Source: Arenicola marina (taxonomy: Eukaryota > Annelida > Polychaeta > Arenicolidae). Taken from it: 64,000 bases of DNA. The position numbers and the translations under genes were made by a program. Location of the stretch: positions 1,612,001 to 1,676,000 of the forward strand of contig OZ025256.1 of NCBI GenBank assembly GCA_964019135.1, read 5' to 3'. Below the pieces are notes generated by a model, which ran no database searches, had not been told where the DNA came from, and was given only the letters and a program-made list of their open reading frames with translations. Below are positions 56,641-64,000 of this stretch, one piece after another. Position 1 is the stretch's first letter; the number at the start of each line of letters is the position of its first letter.

Positions 56641-57183
56641 GACGCTCACTGGCTGCCCGGATGGCGACGACGTCCATGACGACGTCGCCACCTGTGGTCG
56701 CTACAGCAGTGGACATCCTGGCTGCTGCGGCAGCCGACACTAAACTTTGCTAGTGTCTGGACCGGCCCAGCCGGCGGTTGTGACTGTTTCGGGGCATCCT
56801 CTGCGCGCTGGGCGTGACCATGTGGTGGCGTCGGTGCCGCAGGGCCTCGGGACGAGGCCTGGGCGCCAGCACGGAATCGCTGCGCGGTCGGCCACTTCGG
56901 TGACCCAGTGACGTCTCTGCGTCGCGGAGCGATACGGACTTTGCCGGGCTTGGCTATGCCGCCTATGAGACAGCGTCCACAACATCACACAGCTGCCATT
57001 GAACTCTATTACTGCCGTGTGTTCGGCTGTTAATATATGTGGTCATTACTGTGTTTATAGGTCATTCGATATATTGTCTTAATTGGGTTTACCATAGTTA
57101 GGCTTATGCCTTACATTTTTTTTTTTTTTTTTGTTTTTGATTATTTCCCCATTTGGATATATTCGTTCGAGGGCGAACGTTTT

Positions 57184-57198
57184 GAAGGGGGGGGGGAG
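57184..57198 (+). promoter_or_regulatory. Polypurine tract
   Basis: GAAGGGGGGGGGGAG ends immediately before the 3' LTR, where plus-strand DNA synthesis is primed. Confidence 0.8.
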
Positions 57199-57673
57199 TG
57201 TGGTATTCGGGTGCCCATACTTTTGGCCCCGAGTGTAGTCTCGCGAGCGTTGCGATAGCAACCGAAACGGTGATGTCACCGCTTGGCTTGGGTCTGGGCG
57301 GTGAGTCAGCGGGGAGGCAGCGAGCGAGACGGTCGCACTTTTTTAGGCAGGAATAGGTTGAGACCTTGGATAGCCGCCCTGCGGAGCAAGGGGCTGGCAG
57401 CAGTTCTACCAATTGCTGCCAGGTAAGTGACACCGATTACGGAGTTGTAACTTGTCTCTATTTGAATTAAAGGTGTTTAATAAATCATTGAAACTTTAAC
57501 CACTTCGTTTCGCCTCAGTGCCTTCGCCACCACGTGTTAACGTAAGACCGAATTCGGAACGAACACCCAGTTGGGGTTGTCGAAATTAAGTTTAGAAGTA
57601 ATTAGAATAACACAACGAGAAGTACATTAAAGTAAAGTAAAGACACCCCCCCCCCCATTACTAAAATATCACA
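57199..57673 (+). repeat. 3' LTR
   Basis: 475 bp from TGTGGTATTC to ATATCACA, nearly identical to the 5' LTR, with an 11-base C-run. Confidence 0.95.
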
Positions 57674-58251
57674 CATTTATTGCACGATCTTTCAAATAAA
57701 AAGCATTCGCTGCGAGCCTCGCTGGCAACATACGAGGTTGATTTCATATACAATTCATGGTGTATTACCTCATTTGGCGTTCTCGGGTGACGTTCAAACA
57801 TGAGATAAAAAGGAGAATGTTTCGTTGAGGCCTGAACTTGCGATCTCAGCGTAAAAGCCACTTCCCATCCAGGAAGGTGTCCCAATCGTCTTGCTGGTTG
57901 TTGACTGGCTTGGCAAGCCGGACCTTCATTGACTGATTAGTCCGTTTGTCCAACCCATTGCCTTGTGGATGGTTCGCACTCGTCACCGATCGTGCAATTT
58001 GAAAGTCCTTACATACATCGTTTACCTGTGTGGCCCGAGGAGACGAATAACTGGCATTAACCACATATTTCCCAAGAGACGCATAAGCCAACGAAATACA
58101 GGTGCAACGGTTTGCACCGTACCCTGTCGTTGTAAACTGAAGCTGAGGTCGCTTCGGCGACTCCGCTAATCTATAAGCATATAATAAGCCATTCGCCTTC
58201 CCAAGAAATTCCCTTCCCTGGTCCGACATCACGCGCTTCGTGGCACCCCAT
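57674..58251 (-). pseudogene. Integrase-core pseudogene (GIN/Ginger-like)
   Basis: Minus strand, starting after an acceptor (TCTCTACAG) at 58252: KRVMSDQGREFLG, then, after a probable intron (exon from 58025), NDVCKDFQIARSVTSANHPQ, GNGLDKRTNQ, and after a frameshift near 57850, QASTKHSPFYLMFERHPRTP. These match the second Asp, HPQ.NGL.E and Y...HSPF.L blocks of retroelement-type integrases, most like those in Ginger transposons and GIN1. The catalytic Glu position reads Lys (NGLDK), and the frame is broken, so it is dead. The Gypsy element interrupts its 3' part. Confidence 0.6.
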
Positions 58252-59617
58252 CTGTAGAGACAGAAAACAAGACCTCTACATACATGATGACATAACTATG
58301 TATGTCTGCATTGTTTTGGTGTTGTACCAGGAATCCGATGCTATACATAATGCCTTCTGTGCTTAAATTGTTTTGTTGCTAATGTTGTCAAATCCACAAC
58401 AGGATTTTGAAGAACAAGGAGCATTTTACGGCCGTGGAGCAAACATAACAGTTACCTGCAAAACGAATGTTTTGATGGATGTGGCTAATCCAGCCGCCGT
58501 TTTGTTCGTCAGCTTTCACAAAGCTCGTTGCTGGCGTATTGTGACGCAAGATGACATAGAATAAGAGTAACCTTGCACAATGGTTAGGCCTATACAGACA
58601 CTTTAAGTGCTACACAGTCCCAACGTCCTTACCTAACACCGCGCCAGACTGTGTAACTGGATATATAAATAAGAATCCAGGAAGGTGGGGGACCGACATG
58701 CCAAAGGGGCCGAAGGGCCCACCCCCACCCAAGGGAAGCCTGGATACTACAATGTACAATAATCGAAACAACATAGTGTCGACACAATTTGTTGATGTCA
58801 GATGATAAAACAAGGTATATAGAATACGTAAACACTATGATTGTTCGAGGACACATTATAATAAAAGCTACAGTCGATTCCCTACTAACGTCGAAGGGTT
58901 CTAACATTGTTACCGTTGTGCCCCTAGAGAAGCGGGCTTGCCTGGGGGCACTTGCGCCAATGTCATGACATGTGATGCAATGTCTGCTTCACATATACTT
59001 GAGAATGAATCTTACCTTGCAATCATGATGATAGTTCTTCAAACGTTCCCGTCAATTCGAAGGAAAACAGTCAGACGTTCAAAAGTTGAGCTGAAAGTTG
59101 AACTCGAGTAAGCGCGCGTTTGACGTGGGCTGTATTCGTACGCTTGCATGGAAATTGAAATATGAAAACACACATTCACGTATATTTATTGAAAAAGTAT
59201 AACATTAGCTTTCTAAATTCTAATCAGTTGAGGGTCTGGGAGGGGTTGGTGGGGGTAGGAGGGAGGATATACTTTCAAGTTTTGGGCACAACTATTAAAT
59301 TAAGTTCCACCATTAACAACCCAACGCCTTAGCAACACAATTCGGGAGTAGGAGGGCTGCTGGGAGGGAGGAAAACCTTTCGCTTCATTATGGGATCTGT
59401 TAAGATACCTGTGTACCCCCCCCCCCACCCCCCATCTATCCTTAATACATTTGCCCCACAGCGGTCCCGTTCGTTGGATCCGCTGTGCCTTCCCCATTTC
59501 CCCGTAGAGACAACCTACCTTTATAACCCCCGCACCCCACACTTTGAGAAAACGCATTCTAGCGCTCGCCCCCACCATCCACCACTCCCACCACATTCCC
59601 CATTTCTAATGAACCGG
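58252..59617. other. Region without recognisable gene
   Basis: No domain-bearing frame. Further exons of the integrase pseudogene would be expected here but were not identified. A C-tract lies at 59417-59425. Confidence 0.35.
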
Positions 59618-59957
59618 AGGTGTGTTGACTTCCAACAAACCAGGGCTTATTGACTTAATCGTTTCACCGTTGTTCTCTTTCATGGTTTTAAAACAATCTG
59701 CTTAAGCATATTACTTGATGTTCTCAAGGTTTTAATAATCTATTGATCGTTTCAACATTGACTGTATTCATGGTTTTATTCATATCTACTTGACCCTTTA
59801 TCATTTTTGAAATTGTTTTATCTTCAATATCACATGTATTAATTTTCAGGGTTTTAGTATTGACTGCCTAGTTATTTAAATTAAACAACCAGTATAGCAC
59901 GATATAGCCTCACAGGATAAAAGTGCCGTTAAAACCCAATCAAATCAAATCAAATCA
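59618..59957 (+). mobile_element. LINE fragment with internal deletion
   Basis: It starts with GGAGGTGTGTTGACTTCCAA, matching the end of ORF2 of the 17.5-kb LINE (about 22496), skips to the 3' untranslated region and ends in AATCAAATCAAATCAAATC. It is a truncated and internally deleted relative. Confidence 0.75.
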
Positions 59958-59984
59958 ACTATCATTTTTCCCTCCTCTCTTTCA

Positions 59985-60676
59985 GCGACAATGCTTGCTG
60001 ACTTAGATAGCTCCAGTTGCCGAGCCATCCGAAAGGCCTTTGCTCTTGGCCCGGCAATTTCCGCTCTCAATGGACAGCATTCCTCAATTTCTGCCAGTTT
60101 TACGATCTCCCTGCCTTGCTTGCGTCTTCCCTCAATCTTTGCCGTTTCATCACGTTACTCGCACACTCCTTACGGAGTTATCAGTCGTTAAAAAACTACT
60201 TCCACGGCATCCGCACTATACACCGCTGCTTCGCCTTGTCGCTCGAGTCCCTTGACTCCTTTCATGTTAAACTAGCCCTCATGTCGGCGAAGAAGCGGTT
60301 GGATTTGACCCCCCTTACTAAGCTCCCCAAACTCCCCAGATATCCTCCTTAACCTCAACGGCCTCCTCACCCCTTCCTGCCTTCCTCACACCGCGGTTTG
60401 GGCCGCGTTCCTCATCGCCTTCTTTGCCTTCCTTCGCAAATCTACCAGCCCTTGCATTACGCAGGCCACTCTTTCAGGCGCGGGGGCTGCACGGCCGCCT
60501 TTCTGGCTGGAGTCCCCACCGAGCTCCTGCAGGTCCACGGCGACTGGCACTCGTCAGCCTACCTGCGCTACCTCAATATCCTCTTGGGTCACCGCCTTGA
60601 GGTGACTCGGCGCATGGCTGCCTCCCTCCCACTCGGGCCATTCGCTTCCCACCCACCCGCCGCGCCCACTGACTAA
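59985..60676 (+). pseudogene. Tyrosine recombinase remnant (DIRS/Ngaro or Crypton type)
   Basis: After an AG at about 59985, frames on the plus strand read TIHRCFALSLESLDSFHVKL (N-terminal SAM-like part) and, past a deletion and frameshifts near 60350-60450, GHSFRRGGCTAAFLAGVPTE, then LQVHGDWHSSAYLRYL. The H.FRRGG and GDW.S.AYL.Y blocks are the C-terminal catalytic half of a family of tyrosine recombinases common in aquatic invertebrates. The first catalytic Arg region is missing. Split direct repeats downstream favour a DIRS-like retroelement. Confidence 0.65.
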
Positions 60677-60770
60677 CCGCCTCTACTTCCACCACCTACC
60701 CGTCTCCTCCCCCAAACGTTTGGCCGGAACCCGCCTCCAGCCACCCTCCCGCGGCTGCCAGCAAGTCCTT

Positions 60771-61335
60771 GGCCGCCTCCTTTCACAGTTTGTTCGGAAG
60801 AAACTCGTTAACGGCCAAACCTTTGTCTTTGCTTCTCCTGATTGGTGACCTAATTGTCTAGAATTACCATTAGCAATTCTAGGTAATTAGGCCCCAGGCG
60901 CCTCTCCTCCTCGCCCCCCGGCTACGAGCCTCCCAGGCCACCGGGCCGGCCGCCTGGGTCTTCTGGATCCGGCGCTCCCATTGGCCGGAACCCCCCGTCA
61001 CTGGCCAGCGCCCCCATTGGTCGGACCCCACTGACTGGCCAGCGCCCCCATTGGTCGGACCCCCCGTCATTGGCCAGCGCCCGGCTATAACCCCAGAGGC
61101 ACACCCTTGAACAGGCACTTGCAGGTTCTCGCCGTCGGAGCGTAATTTGGCTCCCAATACCCACCCACCCTAAAGCAATATTATACTCACTATGCATGTC
61201 ATTATCTGATTATATAACATTTTACTTATTAATGCTTGTTTATGTCGGCGCCCAGTACGCCGTGCTGGCCGCCTCCTTTCACAGTTTGTTCGGAATAAAC
61301 CTTTGTCTTTGCCTCTCCTGATTGGTGACCTAATT
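60771..61335. repeat. Split direct repeats at the end of the recombinase element
   Basis: 60771-60855 and 61267-61335 are direct copies starting GGCCGCCTCCTTTCACAGTT and ending TTGGTGACCTAATT; the second lacks 17 bp. Right after the first, TAGAATT...AATTCTA makes a hairpin (about 60848-60890). Such split repeats are seen in Ngaro/PAT-type DIRS elements. Confidence 0.6.
60975..61095. promoter_or_regulatory. CCAAT-box tandem with TATA-like element
   Basis: Four ATTGG (inverted CCAAT) boxes repeat at roughly 33-36-bp spacing within units CCCCATTGGTCGGACCCC and TGGCCAGCG, followed by GGCTATAACC near 61082. It reads as a promoter for rightward transcription, probably of the mobile element. Confidence 0.45.
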
Positions 61336-61746
61336 ACGAAGCGTGTCCAAGTCCTAGGTGTGCCAACTTTCACCAGTTGAGTTTGTGGGGGGGGGGGGGG
61401 GGGGGTTATTATGATAACGTCAATTCACACGTCTGAAGAAGCAGGGGTAGTCGATGGGGAGGGGGGGGGGGCGGAATTACGGCTGAGCTTGTGGCGTGCA
61501 AGCTGCCTCGGGCTCACTAAGAGGTCCGACGTCTTGGATATAAGGACCTATAGGGCCTGTACCTTGGTCAGTGATCCAACAATCTCAGAGACATAGTGAC
61601 CGCTTGGTGATTTACAACACAGATACAGGGATCAGTGACTTGATCGAGGAGCCATGGATACTACACTCTGTCCACCCAGCAATGTGGCCTCGCGTAAGGT
61701 AAGTTTTGTACTTTTATCGAGGGTATGGTATGCCATTGACCACTTC
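61336..61746. other. Region without recognisable gene
   Basis: It contains a G-run of about 18 bases at 61387-61405 and another at 61460-61470. No supported exon. Confidence 0.4.
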
Positions 61747-62212
61747 CTAGCAGCTCTTCCTTGCTTGCCACCCCCACCCCTTCTCTCTTTTACCCATGTT
61801 TTCCCTTTCCTAGCAGCTCTTCCTTTTTTGCCACCCCCCCCCCGCTCTCTCTCTTTTACCCATGTCTTCCCTTTCCTAGCAGCTCTTCCTTTTTTGCCAC
61901 CCACCTCCCCCCCGCTCTCTCTCTTTTACCCATGTTTTCCCTTTCCTAGCAGCTCTTCCTTTTTTGCCACCCCCCCCCCCGCTCTCTCTCTTTTACCCAT
62001 GTTTTCCCTTTCCTAGCAGCTCTTCCTTTTTTGCCACCCCCCCCCCCCGCTCTCTCTCTTTTACCCATGTTTTCCCTTTCCCAGCAGCTCTTCCTTTTTT
62101 GCCACCCTCAGCTCATTTTCATCCACTTTGCCCCTTTCCTAGCAGCTCTTCCTTTTGTGCCACCCACCCTCCTCTCTCTCTTTTACCCATTTTGCCCTTT
62201 TCCTATAATACT
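61747..62212. repeat. ~70-bp pyrimidine-rich minisatellite
   Basis: Seven units share CCTAGCAGCTCTTCCTTTTT, TGCCACCC plus a variable C-run, CTCTCTCTTTTACCCATG and TTTTCCCTTT. C-run length differs between units. Open frames on both strands come from the repeat. Confidence 0.85.
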
Positions 62213-62439
62213 AACATGTCATTCTCGTGAGTGGCTATAAATTGTTTCAGATTTCCCGGTTTTCATCGATACTTTGCTACCTGTGAAGTGACATCTTTAA
62301 CTCTATGTGAGTCCCAACATGCCATGGGATGTTAAAAGCGCAACCGCCCCCTGCAGGTTCGGGCGAAAGTAGAATAGGCCCGATGCACCTCCATGTTTAA
62401 CATATGCATGTCCTTAAAGGCGATGCAGGACCAAAATTA

Positions 62440-63415
62440 ACCCATGCAGGCCCAAACTCAACCCATACAGGCCCCATACTCAACCCATGCAGGCCCTTAC
62501 TCAACCCATGCAGGCACAAACTCAACCCATGCAGGCACAAACTCAACCCATGCAGGCCCAGACTAAACTCATGCAGGCCCATACCCAACCCATGCAGGCA
62601 CAAACGCAACCATTGCAGGTCCAAACCCAACCCATGCAGGCCCAGACTCAACTCATGCATGCCCATACTCAACCCATGCAGGCCCATACTAAACCCATGC
62701 AGGCACAAACATAACCCATGCAGGCCCAAACTCAACCCATGCAGGCCTAGACTCAACCCATGCAGGTCCATACTCAACCCATGCAGGCACATACTCAACT
62801 CATGCAGGCGCCTAAACTCAACCCATGCAGGCCCAAACTCAACCCATGCAGACCCAAACTCAAGTCACACAGGTCCAAACTCAATCCATGCAGGCCCATA
62901 CTCAACCCACGCAGGAGCCCAAAATCAACCCATGCAGGCCAAAACTTAACCAATTTAGACCCATACTCAATCCAAGCAGGCCCAAACTCAACCCATGCAG
63001 GCGCCCAAAATAAACCCATGCAGGCCCAAACTTAACCCATGCAGGCCCATACTCAACCCATGCAGGCCCAAACTCAACCCATGCAGGCGCCTAAACTCAA
63101 CCCATGCAGGCCCAAACTCAACCCATGCAGGCGCCCAAACTCAACCCATGCAGATCCATACTCAAACCATGCAGGCCCAAGCTCAATCCATGCAGGCCCA
63201 AACTCAACCCATGCAGGCCCAAACGCAACCCATGCAGGTCCATACTCAAACCTTGCAGGCCCAAACTCAACCCATGCAGACCCAAGCTCTACTCATGCAG
63301 GTCCATACTCAACCCACGCAGGCCGAAACTCAACCCATGCGGGTCCAAACACATGCAGGTCAATATAATCAACTCATGCAGGTCCAAACCCAACCCTTTG
63401 CGGGTAAAGACTTAT
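62440..63415. repeat. 21-bp minisatellite (about 45 copies)
   Basis: Imperfect units of CAACCCATGCAGGCCCAAACT, with CCATGCAGG most constant; ACTC/TACTC and GGCGCCC variants recur. The period is divisible by three, so several frames stay open for up to 181 codons. No start context or domain supports a protein. Confidence 0.9.
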
Positions 63416-63700
63416 GCCTACCAATGGTTATCCGGTAAGGTCTTTTTCTAAGGACGTTAACAGGTAAAATCCATGTCTTTATGACACAAACACGCTACCT
63501 TACAGAAAACTAATGTCGTGAGAGAACAATAGAGTGACGTCACCAGTGGATACTACAACACTCAGGCGACTGGAGGCAACGGGTCGTCTGGTTTATAAAA
63601 GTTCCTGACGGTGGCATTGACAATATGCATTGTCCTTCTGCATCCGTGTTATTAAAGAATAAACTATGCTTCACAATCTATTTTTTCTTGGTACCATATA

Positions 63701-63888
63701 GCCCTAATACATGACTCTCGTACGCGCTGGCAGGCTGGTACCCGACGCGGATGGACGATTTATTGATAAGGGCAAAAGCCTCCACGATGCACAAACACCC
63801 CCACCAATTTCTGGCCCCATGTGGGGTGCAATTCATGGCTCTCTCGCGCGTCGGGTACCAGCGCGTATGAGTAGCCATGTATCAGGGC
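63701..63888. mobile_element. TA-flanked MITE (188 bp)
   Basis: TA at 63699-63700 and 63889-63890 flank inverted ends GCCCTAATACATG and CATGTATCAGGGC. Inner arms CGCGCTGG and TGGTACCCGACGCG also recur inverted on the right. A TA target and a short length suggest a Tc1/mariner-type MITE. Confidence 0.7.
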
Positions 63889-64000
63889 TAGGTACAATAC
63901 ACGCGGCCCGACAGGTTGCGCATTATTTAGTATTTGCCTCATGACTTCCTGTTTTTACAGTAGTGACACTGATTTAGGAGTGATGGCGTTTTATAGACGG

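Larger units (their letters stand above)
55057..57198. other. Gypsy 3' non-coding region
   Basis: About 2.1 kb between pol and the 3' LTR without a plus-strand gene or envelope features. It holds an 18-bp repeat block (56400-56620), an A/T homopolymer near 57117-57132, and the polypurine tract at its end. Confidence 0.6.
48312..57673 (+). mobile_element. Complete Gypsy-type LTR retrotransposon (9362 bp)
   Basis: Two 475-bp LTRs (TG...CA) flank gag (48840-50783), pro (50819-51652) and pol (51649-55056), followed by about 2.1 kb of 3' non-coding sequence. CATT is duplicated on both sides (48308-48311, 57674-57677). A primer-binding site and a polypurine tract are in place. The pol order protease, RT, RNase H, integrase is that of Gypsy (Metaviridae). 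All three frames are intact and the LTRs differ at only a few positions, so the insertion is recent and may be competent. No envelope-like gene is seen. Confidence 0.95.

Noticed and set aside
62404..63451. Long open frames on both strands (up to 181 codons)
   Set aside because: They are produced by the 21-bp period, with no start context or domain.

Overview
The window is nuclear DNA from an animal. It has spliced genes with GT/AG introns, AATAAA signals, LINE and LTR retrotransposons, cut-and-paste transposon remnants, many palindromic MITEs and long minisatellites. A spliced homologue of human C19orf12, DUF4806 and MADF coding sequence, and LINEs with (AATCA)n tails fit a marine invertebrate. 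Amphioxus-like or mollusc-like is my guess, and I cannot name the species. G/C homopolymer runs of 10 or more are unusually frequent. Most of the 64 kb is mobile or repetitive DNA.

Layout. 0-8 kb: small MITEs, G/C-run repeats and stacked tandem arrays (46 bp, 24 bp, ~120 bp, then an AGACGTC array). 8.2-13.3 kb: a minus-strand eight-exon DUF4806 gene with an internal 30-residue repeat and an intron holding exactly 27 copies of a 55-bp minisatellite. 13.8-15.6 kb: a decayed CACTA/TNP2-like transposase gene, also minus strand. 17.5-23.1 kb: a near full-length LINE (gag-like ORF1; endonuclease/RT/RNase H ORF2) with stops and frameshifts. 24.7 kb: one exon of a RecQ-like helicase. 25.4 kb: a solo LTR. 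25.8-27.5 kb: an acidic repeat gene expanded in 337-bp units. 28-31 kb: a TTAA-flanked MITE, a small three-exon AT-hook gene and a TTA-flanked Harbinger-type element with MADF remnants. 31-37 kb: palindrome repeats, G/C-run repeats and little else. 37.6-43.1 kb: a ~3.2-kb element inserted in a 35-bp minisatellite, a 1.43-kb inverted repeat whose arms each carry the same terminal exon, and a 200-bp near-perfect palindrome. 46.4-47.6 kb: the C19orf12 homologue, the only clearly conserved host gene. 48.3-57.7 kb: a complete Gypsy-type LTR retrotransposon with intact gag, pro and pol, nearly identical LTRs and a canonical -1 frameshift heptamer at the gag stop. It splits an older integrase pseudogene. 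59.6-61.3 kb: a LINE fragment, then a tyrosine-recombinase retroelement remnant with split direct repeats. 61.7-63.9 kb: two minisatellites and a TA-flanked MITE.

How parts relate. The DUF4806 gene, the transposase and the helicase exon all lie on the minus strand between two copies of a GCCCAGTGGG-type inverted terminus (7674 and about 25240). The same terminus with GACGTC-rich subterminal arrays bounds the element at 37.6-40.8 kb. I infer one transposon family carrying several genes, interrupted by a LINE. This is a hypothesis, not a demonstrated element.
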